Of a DNA stretch of 26,828 nt, positions 6,815-14,787 are shown piece after piece. The translations under genes were made by a program, and so were the position numbers. Within the stretch, counting starts at the first letter, position 1. Every line of letters starts with the position of its first letter. Source of the DNA: an uncultured Blautia sp. (lineage in GTDB: Bacteria; Bacillota; Clostridia; Lachnospirales; Lachnospiraceae); NCBI GenBank assembly GCA_934402155.1, contig CAKRTP010000012.1, positions 1 through 26,828 of the forward strand, written 5' to 3'. Under the pieces are notes generated by a model. It saw only the letters and a program-made list of their open reading frames with translations, did no database searches and was not told the DNA's origin.

Positions 6815-8666
6815 CTTCTCTCTCCCCCTGCCTTGCTGCCAGTACCACAATGGTACGTGGATTGATATCTATTGTTTTCCTGTAACTTTTACTGTCTTCC
6901 CGGAACCATTTCCCTGTTTCCTGATCCGAGGTATCGACAATTTTCTTCCATACCATTCCATCAGGAAGGTTTGGCAATGCGATCGCCCTTTCCTCCCAGT
7001 GGAAATTGTAACCTATATAAAGGAAATCATCCTTTGTTCCATCCGGCTTCTCTGCGTAATCTCCACAGTACATAATGCCGATCAGACGACTGGTATTTTC
7101 CGTATTCAGAAACCACGCACGTTCTCCATGGAAAGAAATATCCGGAAATCCTTTTGCCATATAGTCTACATTTCGCATTTCATCCGGCATGTGAAGGATC
7201 GGATGATTTTGACGAAAAGCAATTGCTTTTTTGACAAAAACAAAAAGCTTTTCCTGTTTTTTCAGAGACTTCCAGTCTGTCCATCCCACGCTGTTATCCT
7301 GGCACCAGGCATTGTTGTTTCCATTCTGGGAATTGCCAAACTCATCGCCGCCATAGATCATAGGCGTGCCCTGACTAAGAAGCAGCATAAGAAAAGCATT
7401 TCTAAGCTGCTGCTCACGAAGCTTGCGGATCGCCTGTTTCCTGGAAGCACCTTCCACACCGCAGTTCCAGGAATAGTTATAATCACTGCCATCCCGATTA
7501 TCCTCGCCGTTTGCTTCATTATGACGGTAATTATACGTTACCGTATCATACAGGGTAAATCCGTCCTGACTTGCCATATAATTGATTGTTCCAAATATCC
7601 CTGTATTTCTCCTGATATGGAACTGAGCGCCTGCAACCATTCCTTCATCACTTTTGAGAAGCCGGCGCATATCCTGCATAAAGCCTCTGTTATACTCTGC
7701 CAGCATGTTTTCTCTCTCCGGCTGTCCGGAAATATCTGAAAACATTTTTTTGACTCCGTAGAGAAAAGGATCTTTCTCTATCAGTCCCACGGGGACACCC
7801 TCTCCCACCAGATGAAAACCGTCCACATGATAATATTTTTTCCAGAACCACAGCGCATAAAGAGCTTTCATCGGCGCCGTATCTGCGGGAAAATACATTT
7901 CCATAATACATTCTATGCCTGCCTCATGGAAAGCTCTCACCATATCACAAAACTCTTTCTGAGGTTTTTTGGTTGCACAGTAAGCACTCTTGGGTGCAAA
8001 ATAAAATCCAGGCAGATAACCCCAATAATTAACCTTATCTTTCTGGCTTTTCTGTCGGATCATGGTCTTACCTGCCTCTGCCGCTGATCTTTCCATAAAT
8101 TCATACACCGGCATCAGTTCAACAGCATTGATTCCCAGTTCCTTCCAGTAGGGGATCATTTCAACAAGACCTGCAAAAGTTCCTCTTTTCTTCGGAGAGA
8201 TCTTTGCCTGTCTGGTATATCCCCTGACATGGATCTTATAAAGGAGCATATCCTGGTAAGGAATCTTCGGTGCTGTATCCCCGGCCCAGTTATATCCCTT
8301 TATGTTCAGAAAACTGCATCTTATTTTGTGCTCATCTTCTTTTTCTGCTGTCTTTCCAAATGGTTCTCTTCCTGTCAGTCCATAAGCATAAGGATCCTGA
8401 CATATCTTTGTATCGATTCGAAAATTATATTCATACTGCTCCGGTTTGAATCCGGATATCATCATTGCACACATACGGCCCGTCCGGTTTGCCTTTGCAA
8501 AAGGAATCTCCTTCGCCGGTTCTGCCTTACCTTTACGATACAGGAGCAGAGAAGCATCCACATCGCCTGGAACCTCCACAGCAAAATTCATTCCCCCGGA
8601 AACTTTTGTGGCACCTGGCAGCATCGGATTGCCCTCATGTACCAAAAGTCCGCTTTGATCGTACAT
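6774..8666 (-). CDS. GH13 isoamylase/glycogen-debranching-like protein, apparently catalytically dead
   Basis: The protein has 630 residues from ATG at 8666, chosen for AAGGAGAT seven bases upstream; an upstream extension would run into xth. The layout is that of GlgX/isoamylase: an N-terminal beta-sandwich (about 1-125), a barrel (about 130-540) and a C-terminal sheet domain. DPYAYGLTGR (91-100) and ANGEDNRDG..YNYSWNCGVEG (385-406) are clear family blocks. Key catalytic motifs are lost. Region I reads IMEMYFPAD instead of a DVVFNH type. Region II reads VDGFHLV (281-287), so the invariant Arg and nucleophile Asp are His and Val. The general-acid Glu block is missing, and region IV is ASQDGF with only the Asp kept. 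A carbohydrate-binding or regulatory role in glycogen metabolism is an inference. It is co-transcribed with xth (57-bp gap) and the DUF5662 gene. Confidence 0.85.
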   Translation of the reverse strand: MYDQSGLLVHEGNPMLPGATKVSGGMNFAVEVPGDVDASLLLYRKGKAEPAKEIPFAKANRTGRMCAMMISGFKPEQYEYNFRIDTKICQDPYAYGLTGREPFGKTAEKEDEHKIRCSFLNIKGYNWAGDTAPKIPYQDMLLYKIHVRGYTRQAKISPKKRGTFAGLVEMIPYWKELGINAVELMPVYEFMERSAAEAGKTMIRQKSQKDKVNYWGYLPGFYFAPKSAYCATKKPQKEFCDMVRAFHEAGIECIMEMYFPADTAPMKALYALWFWKKYYHVDGFHLVGEGVPVGLIEKDPFLYGVKKMFSDISGQPERENMLAEYNRGFMQDMRRLLKSDEGMVAGAQFHIRRNTGIFGTINYMASQDGFTLYDTVTYNYRHNEANGEDNRDGSDYNYSWNCGVEGASRKQAIRKLREQQLRNAFLMLLLSQGTPMIYGGDEFGNSQNGNNNAWCQDNSVGWTDWKSLKKQEKLFVFVKKAIAFRQNHPILHMPDEMRNVDYMAKGFPDISFHGERAWFLNTENTSRLIGIMYCGDYAEKPDGTKDDFLYIGYNFHWEERAIALPNLPDGMVWKKIVDTSDQETGKWFREDSKSYRKTIDINPRTIVVLAARQGEREDASVAALQNDNKA

Positions 8667-8722
8667 AATCTTATCTCCTTCTCTATATCTGCAGTTTATC
8701 TCACATGCGTCTGACCTGAAGA

Positions 8723-9481
8723 TCAGAGCTGTTCTGTGTCCAGCTCGATCGGACAATGATCTGAACCCATGATCTCTGTATGGATTACCGCATCCTTCAG
8801 ATAGTCCTTGAGTGCGGGCGATACCAGGAAATAATCTATTCTCCATCCCGCATTCTTCTCGCGGGCTTTGAAACGATAGGACCACCAGGAATAAATCCCC
8901 TCCTGATCAGGATAAAAATAACGGAACGTATCAATAAATCCGCTTTCCAGAACTTTCGTAAAGCAGTCCCTCTCTTCATCTGTGAAGCCGGCATTCCTGC
9001 GATTTGTCTTTGGATTCTTAAGGTCGATCTCCTGATGTGCAACGTTCAGGTCGCCGCAGCAGATGACCGGTTTTTGCTCCTGAAGCTTCAGAAGATAAGC
9101 AAGGAAATCCCTCTCCCACTCCATTCGATAGGCGAGACGTCTCAGTTCACTCTGTGAATTCGGTGTATATACAGTTACAAAATAAAAGTGTTCAAATTCA
9201 AGCGTGATCACACGGCCTTCTTTATCGTGTTCCTCTGCTCCTATCCCATAAAAAACAGAAAGCGGCTCCTTTTTTGTAAAAACTGCCGTTCCGGAATACC
9301 CTCTTCTGTTTGCATAATTCCAGTACTGATAATAACCCGGAAGCTCAATTTTGACCTGTCCTTCCTGACATTTTGTCTCCTGCAGGCAGAAAATGTCTGC
9401 ATCCAGTTCCTGAAATCTATCTTCAAAGCCTTTTGTCAGGCATGCTCTGATCCCATTTACATTCCATGAAACAAATTTCAT
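8723..9481 (-). CDS. xth: Exodeoxyribonuclease III
   Basis: The protein has 252 residues, the usual length for ExoA/Xth enzymes that cut at abasic sites and trim 3' ends in base-excision repair. All catalytic motifs of the endonuclease/exonuclease/phosphatase fold are visible: NVNGIR (7-12), LQETK with E35, VYTPNS with Y105, GDLNVAH with D144 and N146, WRIDYFL (213-219) and SDHCP with D241 and H242. AAGGAG precedes the ATG. It is first in a three-gene unit with the GH13-like and DUF5662 genes and is transcribed from the promoter at 9520-9548, divergently from the DUF1292 gene. The shared operon with a glycogen-type protein has no obvious functional reason. Confidence 0.95.
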   Translation of the reverse strand: MKFVSWNVNGIRACLTKGFEDRFQELDADIFCLQETKCQEGQVKIELPGYYQYWNYANRRGYSGTAVFTKKEPLSVFYGIGAEEHDKEGRVITLEFEHFYFVTVYTPNSQSELRRLAYRMEWERDFLAYLLKLQEQKPVICCGDLNVAHQEIDLKNPKTNRRNAGFTDEERDCFTKVLESGFIDTFRYFYPDQEGIYSWWSYRFKAREKNAGWRIDYFLVSPALKDYLKDAVIHTEIMGSDHCPIELDTEQL

Positions 9482-9519
9482 TCGATATCTCCTTCATCTT
9501 TTTACATCTGTCTTCATTT

Positions 9520-9548
9520 ATTATACATGATTCACGGGTGAGTTGAAA
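9520..9548 (-). promoter_or_regulatory. Sigma-A promoter for xth operon
   Basis: The minus strand has a consensus -10 TATAAT (9525-9520) and a poor -35 TTTCAA (9548-9543) spaced 17 bp, with a TG directly before the -10. It lies 39 bp upstream of the xth ATG. Confidence 0.7.
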
Positions 9549-9580
9549 TACATTTTTTTATTTTTTGCACAGAACAACCG

Positions 9581-9609
9581 TTGTAAATTCCTTTATTTTC
9601 TGATAAAAT
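9581..9609 (+). promoter_or_regulatory. Sigma-A promoter with extended -10 for the DUF1292 gene
   Basis: TTGTAA (9581-9586) and TAAAAT (9604-9609) are 17 bp apart, and TGA immediately before the -10 supplies the extended TGn element. The predicted start near 9616 gives a leader of about 36 nt containing GTGAGGA. Confidence 0.75.
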
Positions 9610-9651
9610 TAATAAAATAATCAAAAGAAAACAAAAGTGAGGAATTCAATT

Positions 9652-10020
9652 ATGAGTGATGAATTTACAAATTCCAAATGCGCTCCGAGCGACTGTGCAA
9701 GCTGTGGACTGAACTGCGGCGGATCTGATTCTGCAGAGAATCACAGCACAATTTCTCTGACTCTTGATGATGATACAGAGATCGAATGTGCGATTCTTAC
9801 TGTCTTCCCGATAGACGAACAGGAATACATTGCCCTTCTTCCACTGGACGAGAACGGACAGAACCAGAATGGTGAAGTTTATCTGTATCGTTTCTCACGT
9901 ACAGAACATGGCGATCCAATGCTTGCCAACATCGAAGACGATGCCGAATACCAGGCAGCTGCTACGGCGTTTGATATTGTTCTTGACAATGCCCGCAAAG
10001 CAGAAGAGGCTACGGAGTAA
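9652..10020 (+). CDS. DUF1292 protein with cysteine-rich N-terminus
   Basis: The protein has 122 residues. ATG at 9652 is preferred over the in-frame GTG at 9637, because that GTG is part of the GTGAGG ribosome site itself. The DUF1292 domain spans about 32-115 (ISLTLDDDTEIECAIL, FPIDEQEYIALLPL, EVYLYRFS). An added head of about 25 residues contains CAPSDCASCGLNCGG (residues 10-24), four cysteines with CxxxxCxxCxxxC spacing, which could bind zinc or an Fe-S cluster (inference). The protein is strongly acidic. It is a single-gene plus-strand transcript with its own promoter and terminator. DUF1292 proteins are widespread in Firmicutes and have no known function. Confidence 0.88.
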   Translation: MSDEFTNSKCAPSDCASCGLNCGGSDSAENHSTISLTLDDDTEIECAILTVFPIDEQEYIALLPLDENGQNQNGEVYLYRFSRTEHGDPMLANIEDDAEYQAAATAFDIVLDNARKAEEATE

Positions 10021-10038
10021 TTTCCTGCAAAGCAAAAT

Positions 10039-10087
10039 AAGCGGAGATTCCGAACTGACATATTTCGGATACTCCGCTTTTGTATTT
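10039..10087 (+). terminator. Bidirectional rho-independent terminator
   Basis: AAGCGGAG (10039-10046) pairs with CTCCGCTT (10072-10079), and TCCGAA (10049-10054) with TTCGGA (10064-10069), with a 2x2 internal loop between the two stems. The plus-strand tail is TTTTGTATTT and the minus-strand tail TTATTTTG, so it can end both the DUF1292 gene and dut. Confidence 0.9.
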
Positions 10088-10119
10088 CTGATCACAGCTT
10101 CTGAACAGCTGATTTCTCT

Positions 10120-10635
10120 TTAGTTCTGTGTAGTGCTTCCAAAACCGCCGTTTCGCACACCCTGTGTGTCATCATCTACAGTAATTCCATATTCTACAAA
10201 AATCCCCTGCATAAAACCGGTTCCGGCAGCAAGGCTGACCGTCTTGTCTTCATTACTGTCATTTGTGATTTTTGCAAAAATATGTCCTTCATTATCAGAA
10301 TAGAAATAATCACTGTCAATGATCCCAACTGTATTGTTGAGCTGCAGACGATATTTAAATCCCAGGCCGCTTCTCGGATAACATTTCAGAACCCAGTCCT
10401 GCTCCATCTCTACCCGGACACCTGTCGGAATCTTGATGGTTTCACCTGGCTTCAATGTAAACTCAGCCGGTGCATAAAAATCATATCCTGCACTCCCTGC
10501 TGTTGCTCTTTCCGGAAGCCTGATCCTGTTATAAATATCAGCAACTGTTTCTTCTGCTGTCTCCGGAAAGGTATCTTTCCAGTCTGCCGCAAAACGTTCT
10601 GCACTTACTTTATGAAATTTGGCAATTCGCTTCAT
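10120..10635 (-). CDS. dut: dUTP diphosphatase (dUTPase)
   Basis: The protein has 171 residues from ATG at 10635, chosen for AGGAGGA upstream. It hydrolyses dUTP to dUMP, keeping uracil out of DNA and feeding thymidylate synthesis. All five motifs of the trimeric family are present: AGSAGYDFYA (46-55), PRSGLG (87-92), GIIDSDY (104-110) with the substrate Asp, GTGFMQG (138-144) and the C-terminal RNGGFGST (161-168) arm. Compared with the roughly 150-residue norm it carries an N-terminal extension of about 40 residues (KFHKVSAERFAADW...). It follows nrdG by 23 bp, so it is probably the last gene of a pnp-nrdG-dut transcript ending at the terminator at 10039. Confidence 0.95.
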   Translation of the reverse strand: MKRIAKFHKVSAERFAADWKDTFPETAEETVADIYNRIRLPERATAGSAGYDFYAPAEFTLKPGETIKIPTGVRVEMEQDWVLKCYPRSGLGFKYRLQLNNTVGIIDSDYFYSDNEGHIFAKITNDSNEDKTVSLAAGTGFMQGIFVEYGITVDDDTQGVRNGGFGSTTQN

Positions 10636-10658
10636 GTAAATCCTCCTGATTCTCCCTG

Positions 10659-11150
10659 TCATTCTGCATGAAGAACAATTCTGTGTTCACAAAGAGTAGA
10701 CGGAACATTGATCACCCGCTGATTGGAAGAACCCCTCCATTTCAGTCCGACATCCAGTTTATCTACCTGAAATTCTCCATCTACAAGCACATCCAGATAA
10801 CGAATGATCTCTTCATGCTGAATCTCTTCCCAGAGGGAACCTGTATAAAGCCAGATAGTTTTATTTGGATATTTTTCTTTGATCTTTCGTGCAAGGGCTG
10901 TCACTGCTGAAATATTGGACGGATGAAGCGGATCTCCTCCCGAGAAGGTGATTCCGCTGATATAATCCTTGTCCAGTTCTGTAAAAATCTCCGTTTCTTC
11001 CGCTTCTGTAAACGGAAGACCTCCGTTTGGATCCCAGGTGATAGGATTCTGACACTCCCGACAGCAGTGATTGCAGCCGGCAACCCAGAGTACCACCCGA
11101 AGTCCGTCTCCATTCAGCATATCGTCCCTGGTTATATTATGATATCTCAT
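10659..11150 (-). CDS. nrdG: Anaerobic ribonucleotide reductase activating protein (radical SAM)
   Basis: The protein has 163 residues from ATG at 11150. It uses SAM and a [4Fe-4S] cluster to install the glycyl radical on NrdD under anoxia. The radical-SAM triad CNHCCREC (26-33) gives CxxxCxxC at C26, C30 and C33. It is followed by QNPITWDPNGG (34-44) and the SAM-binding ITFSGGDPL (67-75). The length is normal for the family. The ATG is 4 nt after the pnp stop with no clear separate ribosome site, so translational coupling to pnp is likely. nrdD is not in the window, which is somewhat unusual as the two are often adjacent. An in-frame ATG at 11174 inside pnp is less likely. Confidence 0.92.
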   Translation of the reverse strand: MRYHNITRDDMLNGDGLRVVLWVAGCNHCCRECQNPITWDPNGGLPFTEAEETEIFTELDKDYISGITFSGGDPLHPSNISAVTALARKIKEKYPNKTIWLYTGSLWEEIQHEEIIRYLDVLVDGEFQVDKLDVGLKWRGSSNQRVINVPSTLCEHRIVLHAE

Positions 11151-11154
11151 TTCT

Positions 11155-13248
11155 TTATGCTTCTTCCGGTACATCCTTAATGCTGAAACTCATTCTGCCC
11201 ATCTTGTCTTTTCCAAGGCAGATTACTTTTACCTTGTCACCAAGGGTCAGAACATCTTCTACTTTATCGATTCGGTGATCGCTGATCTTGGAAATGTGGA
11301 CCATGCCCTCTTTACCAGGAGCAAATTCAACAAATGCACCAAAATCTTTGATACTTACAACAGTACCTTCAAAAATCTGGCCTGCTTCAAAATCTGTTGC
11401 GATCGTTTTGATCATTTTTCTTGCTTCATCCATTCCGTGCTGATCAACACCGCAGATAGATACGGAACCTTCATCTGTGATATCGATCTGAACACCTGTA
11501 CGCTCGATAATCGCATTGATGGTCTTTCCTCTCTGTCCGACAACATCGCCGATCTTCTGAGGATCGATCTGAAGCTGAACGATCTTCGGTGCATATTTAT
11601 TTACCTGAGCACGTGGCTCTGCGATGCATTTCTCCATAACTTCTGTGAGGATATACTCTCTTGCTTCTTTTGTTCTGCGGATTGCCTCTTCTACGATCTG
11701 TCTTGTCAGACCATGAATCTTGATATCCATCTGGATTGCTGTGATACCCTCATGTGTACCTGCAACCTTGAAGTCCATATCTCCAAAGAAATCCTCAAGT
11801 CCCTGAATGTCTGTCAGTACGATGTAATCATCATCTGTTGCACCTGTAACAAGACCACAGGAGATACCTGCAACCGGTTTGCGGATCGGCACGCCTGCTG
11901 CCATAAGAGACATGGTAGATGCACAGATACTTGCCTGGGAAGTAGAACCGTTTGATTCAAATGTCTCAGATACGGTACGGATCGCATATGGGAATTCCTC
12001 TGCTGACGGAAGTACAGGAACAAGTGCACGTTCTGCCAGTGCTCCATGTCCGATCTCACGACGTCCCGGTCCTCTGGATGGTTTTGTCTCACCTACAGAG
12101 TAGGACGGGAAGTTGTAATGATGCATATATCTCTTAGATGTCTCAAACTCATCAAGTCCGTCTATTCTCTGTGCTTCTGAAAGAGGAGCCAGAGTCGTCA
12201 TAGTACAGATCTGTGTCTGTCCACGTGTAAACATAGCTGATCCATGAACTCTCGGAATAATGTCAACTTCTGCTGCCAGAGGACGGATCTGTGTGATCTG
12301 ACGGCCATCCGGACGTTTGTGGTCTCTCAGGATCATCTTGCGGACAGTCTTCTTCTGGTACTGATATACTGCTTCTCCGAGAACAGCCAGCCATTCTTCA
12401 TTCTCTGCAAAAGCTTCCTGAAGTCTTGCTGTGATCTCACGGATGTTTTCCTCTCGTGTCTGCTTGTCATCTGTGAAGACTGCCTCTTCCATTTCTTCTG
12501 ACGGCACGATCTTGCGGATTGCCTCAAACAGTTCTTCCGGAACTGCACAGGAAGCGTAAAGATGCTTCTCCTTGCCGCACTCTGCGACGATCTTGTCGAT
12601 GAAGCGGATAATCTCCTGGTTTACATCATGTGCTTTATAGATTGCTTCGATCATCAGATCTTCCGGTACCTCATTTGCACCAGCTTCGATCATGATTACT
12701 TTTTCTCTTGTGGAAGCAACAGTCAGCTGAAGATCAGAAAGTTCTTTCTGAGCCAGAGACGGGTTGATGATAAATTCTCCGTCGATCAGGCCAACCTGTG
12801 TGGTAGCACACGGTCCGTCAAACGGGATATCTGAGATACAGGTTGCAATAGCAGAACCAAGCATAGCCGGAATCTCCGGATTACACTCAGGATCTACGGA
12901 CATAACCATATTTACCAGAGTTACATCATTTCTGTAGTCCTTCGGGAAAAGCGGACGCATCGGGCGGTCGATAACACGTGATGTCAGGATCGCATGCTCA
13001 CTTGCTTTACCTTCTCTTTTGTTAAATCCTCCTGGAATCTTGCCTACCGCATACATTTTTTCTTCATATTCAACGCTCAGAGGAAAGAAGTCAATTCCTT
13101 CTCTCGGCTCCTTTGATGCTGTTGCAGTAGAAAGCACAGTTGTATCACCATAATGCATAAGAGCTGCACCGTTAGCCTGCTTTGCAACACGACCGATATC
13201 TACAGTCAGTGTTCTTCCGGCTAATTCCATAGAATAACTTTTGTACAT
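11155..13248 (-). CDS. pnp: Polyribonucleotide nucleotidyltransferase (PNPase)
   Basis: The protein has 697 residues, full length for the family, with AAAGGAG before the ATG. It degrades RNA 3' to 5' by phosphorolysis and is part of the RNA degradation machinery. The domain order is a first RNase PH-like domain (about 10-215), an all-helical linker (about 240-305), a second catalytic RNase PH domain (about 310-540, with FTRGQTQ and [20 protein letters not shown]), a KH domain (about 555-615, GxxG loop as GQRG) and an S1 domain (about 622-692, [15 protein letters not shown]). The classical neighbour rpsO lies directly upstream. A long hairpin occupies the leader (13284-13356). No independent promoter is evident, so read-through from rpsO or a weak start is expected. 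Confidence 0.97.
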   Translation of the reverse strand: MYKSYSMELAGRTLTVDIGRVAKQANGAALMHYGDTTVLSTATASKEPREGIDFFPLSVEYEEKMYAVGKIPGGFNKREGKASEHAILTSRVIDRPMRPLFPKDYRNDVTLVNMVMSVDPECNPEIPAMLGSAIATCISDIPFDGPCATTQVGLIDGEFIINPSLAQKELSDLQLTVASTREKVIMIEAGANEVPEDLMIEAIYKAHDVNQEIIRFIDKIVAECGKEKHLYASCAVPEELFEAIRKIVPSEEMEEAVFTDDKQTREENIREITARLQEAFAENEEWLAVLGEAVYQYQKKTVRKMILRDHKRPDGRQITQIRPLAAEVDIIPRVHGSAMFTRGQTQICTMTTLAPLSEAQRIDGLDEFETSKRYMHHYNFPSYSVGETKPSRGPGRREIGHGALAERALVPVLPSAEEFPYAIRTVSETFESNGSTSQASICASTMSLMAAGVPIRKPVAGISCGLVTGATDDDYIVLTDIQGLEDFFGDMDFKVAGTHEGITAIQMDIKIHGLTRQIVEEAIRRTKEAREYILTEVMEKCIAEPRAQVNKYAPKIVQLQIDPQKIGDVVGQRGKTINAIIERTGVQIDITDEGSVSICGVDQHGMDEARKMIKTIATDFEAGQIFEGTVVSIKDFGAFVEFAPGKEGMVHISKISDHRIDKVEDVLTLGDKVKVICLGKDKMGRMSFSIKDVPEEA

Positions 13249-13283
13249 ACTTTTTCTCCTTTTATTTCTTACGTTTTGATTTT

Positions 13284-13356
13284 ACAGAAGTCCGAAACAA
13301 CTGAAAAACCCACTGGACTCAATGGACTTTTCAGTAGTCTCGGAAATAACTTCTGT
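13284..13356 (-). promoter_or_regulatory. Long leader hairpin upstream of pnp
   Basis: CCGAAACAACTGAAAA (13292-13307) pairs with TTTTCAGTAGTCTCGG (13328-13343), with only two non-Watson-Crick positions. ACAGAAGT (13284-13291) pairs with ACTTCTGT (13349-13356) after a 5-nt bulge. That makes about 24 bp with a 20-nt apical region. On the minus strand no T-tract follows, so it is not a terminator for rpsO. It resembles the double-stranded pnp leader cleaved by RNase III in E. coli autoregulation (analogy only). Confidence 0.75.
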
Positions 13357-13372
13357 TTTATTTTTTTCATTT

Positions 13373-13400
13373 AAAAACAGGGCGGATGGTTTATCCGCCC
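13373..13400 (-). terminator. Rho-independent terminator after rpsO
   Basis: GGGCGGAT (13380-13387) and ATCCGCCC (13393-13400) form an 8-bp stem with a 5-nt loop. On the minus strand TGTTTTTAAA follows. It lies 14 bp past the rpsO stop and upstream of pnp, so pnp expression depends on leakage or a separate start. Confidence 0.9.
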
Positions 13401-13414
13401 CGTCCGTATACTAA

Positions 13415-13681
13415 TTATTTTCTTAAACCTAATTTCTCAATCAGTGCACGGTATCTTTCGATGTCTGTTTTCTTCAGGTATGCCAGAAGTCCACGTCTCT
13501 GACCAACCATCTTCAGAAGACCACGTCTGGAGTGATGATCTTTGTGATGTGACTGTAAATGCTCTGTAAGCTCCTGAATTCTTGCTGTAAGAACTGCTAC
13601 CTGTACTTCCGGTGAACCTGTGTCACCCTCACATCTTGCATATTCTTTCATGATTGCCTGTTTTTTTTCTTTTGAAATCAT
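13415..13681 (-). CDS. rpsO: 30S ribosomal protein S15
   Basis: The protein has 88 residues, the standard length, and a strong AAGGAGGAAATC ribosome site. It binds 16S rRNA early in 30S assembly. Typical blocks are [17 protein letters not shown] (19-35), [19 protein letters not shown] (38-56), [13 protein letters not shown] (59-71) and [13 protein letters not shown]. It has its own strong promoter (13783-13811), a leader of about 95 nt with repeat pairings, and a terminator, so it forms a short transcription unit between ribF and pnp, the conserved bacterial order. Confidence 0.98.
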   Translation of the reverse strand: MISKEKKQAIMKEYARCEGDTGSPEVQVAVLTARIQELTEHLQSHHKDHHSRRGLLKMVGQRRGLLAYLKKTDIERYRALIEKLGLRK

Positions 13682-13776
13682 TTTGATTTCCTCCTTAAAA
13701 ATATTTTATTAATGAACCGCCGCATATTAAGAAACGGTTGGAGATTCCAATCTCTGAATATGGGCTGATTTACACC
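13682..13776 (-). promoter_or_regulatory. Structured rpsO leader, candidate S15 autoregulatory element
   Basis: On the transcript, AACCG and CGGTT (plus-strand 13735-13739 and 13715-13719) close a hairpin. Its loop carries AATATG (complement of 13723-13728), which can pair with the upstream CATATT (complement of 13757-13762), a pseudoknot topology. Between them GAGAT/ATCTC (13741-13754) makes a small hairpin. S15 is known to repress its own mRNA through structured leaders, in E. coli through a pseudoknot. Confidence 0.5.
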
Positions 13777-13782
13777 TCGAAT

Positions 13783-13811
13783 AGTATAGCACAAAAGATC
13801 TGACGTGTAAA
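13783..13811 (-). promoter_or_regulatory. Sigma-A promoter for rpsO
   Basis: The minus strand reads TTTACA (13811-13806), a 17-bp spacer and TATACT (13788-13783), with TGC before the -10 as an extended element. No terminator is visible between ribF and this promoter, so some upstream read-through is likely. Confidence 0.85.
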
Positions 13812-13858
13812 CAAGATAATTATTTATTTTTTAACTTATTTCAGACGATGTGAGACTC

Positions 13859-14755
13859 TTATCTGTGTTCAAAAAAGTTTTCCCCTGCTTCAATGTCTCT
13901 TGTAATCTGTGCCTTAAGTGCCTCAAAGGATGCAAATTTCTGCTCCGGACGCTGGAATTTCAAAAAGGAAACAATACACTCCTGCCCATACAGATCCCTG
14001 TCACAGTCAAAAAGATAAGTTTCAACTCCCAGGAATTTCTCTCCGACCGTCGGTTTGTATCCGACATTGGTGATTCCCCTGTATTCTGTCTCTCCAAACC
14101 TTGATACTGTCACATAGACACCATTCGGCGGCATAAGTTTCTGTTTTGGAGGAATCAGATTGGTCGTCGGAAAAAATTTCCTGTGCCCAAGTCCTTTTCC
14201 ATGCAGCACTTTTCCTTCTACAAAAAAGTCGTTTCCAAGAAGATCTGATATCTTTTCCATGTTGCCTTTTTTGAGCTCTTCCCTGATGAATGTACTGCTG
14301 ATCTTACGGCTTCCATCCATTTCTTTTGGGACAATTTCTGTATCATAGCCATATTTCAGACCTGATTTATCCAAAAGTTCCGGAGTTCCCTTCCGTTCAT
14401 ATCCGAATCGGAAATCTTCTCCCACTACCACAAAAGAGGCCTGCAGCGCACCGACCAGAATCTGACGGATAAACTGCTCCGCTTTCATGTGCCTCATCTG
14501 TTCGTTCAGCGGACATTCCAGAAGGACATCCACACCCATATCTTCAAGAAGCAGTCTTCTCTCTTCTCCTGTGAGGATTGTCTGACGATCGGACGCAAAA
14601 GCAACAACCACAGAAGTGGTTCCATATTGTTTTTTGTGATCCAGGATCTTCTGTATCAGTTTCCTGTGTCCGCGATGAATTCCGTCAAATTTCCCAAGCG
14701 TGACTGCACAGTTGGAAAACTTTGGAAACTGACCTTCAATCTTCATGTATTCCAT
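13859..14755 (-). CDS. ribF: Bifunctional riboflavin kinase / FMN adenylyltransferase
   Basis: The protein has 298 residues. It converts riboflavin to FMN and then FAD. The N-terminal nucleotidyltransferase domain has GKFDGIHRGH (21-30, the HxGH type) and VVVGEDFRFG. ISSTFIREELKKG (about 151-163) is the typical ISSTxIR motif. The C-terminal kinase domain (about 175-295) has GKGLGHRKFFPTTNL with the PTxN magnesium-ATP motif, NGVYVTV, GITNVGYKPTVG and the ETYLFD strand with its catalytic Glu. The FxPHP-like loop after the first motif is replaced by ASDRQTILT, a modest deviation. AGGAG precedes the ATG by 9 nt. It is the last gene of the nusA operon, 32 bp after truB. Confidence 0.95.
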   Translation of the reverse strand: MEYMKIEGQFPKFSNCAVTLGKFDGIHRGHRKLIQKILDHKKQYGTTSVVVAFASDRQTILTGEERRLLLEDMGVDVLLECPLNEQMRHMKAEQFIRQILVGALQASFVVVGEDFRFGYERKGTPELLDKSGLKYGYDTEIVPKEMDGSRKISSTFIREELKKGNMEKISDLLGNDFFVEGKVLHGKGLGHRKFFPTTNLIPPKQKLMPPNGVYVTVSRFGETEYRGITNVGYKPTVGEKFLGVETYLFDCDRDLYGQECIVSFLKFQRPEQKFASFEALKAQITRDIEAGENFFEHR

Positions 14756-14787
14756 GTATTCTGACTCCTGTTTTTCTCCGCTGTTAT

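Noticed and set aside
6792..7739. 315-codon plus-strand open frame opposite the GH13-like gene
   Set aside because: Shadow frame without a ribosome site; the minus-strand gene has clear family blocks.
10088..10118. AGCTGTTCAGAAGCTGT inverted repeat between the shared terminator and dut
   Set aside because: Imperfect short stem without a T-tract in either direction; the adjacent hairpin already explains termination.
13284..13372. Long hairpin plus T-rich tract read on the plus strand as a terminator
   Set aside because: There is no plus-strand transcription unit upstream. On the minus strand it is a leader element without a U-tract.
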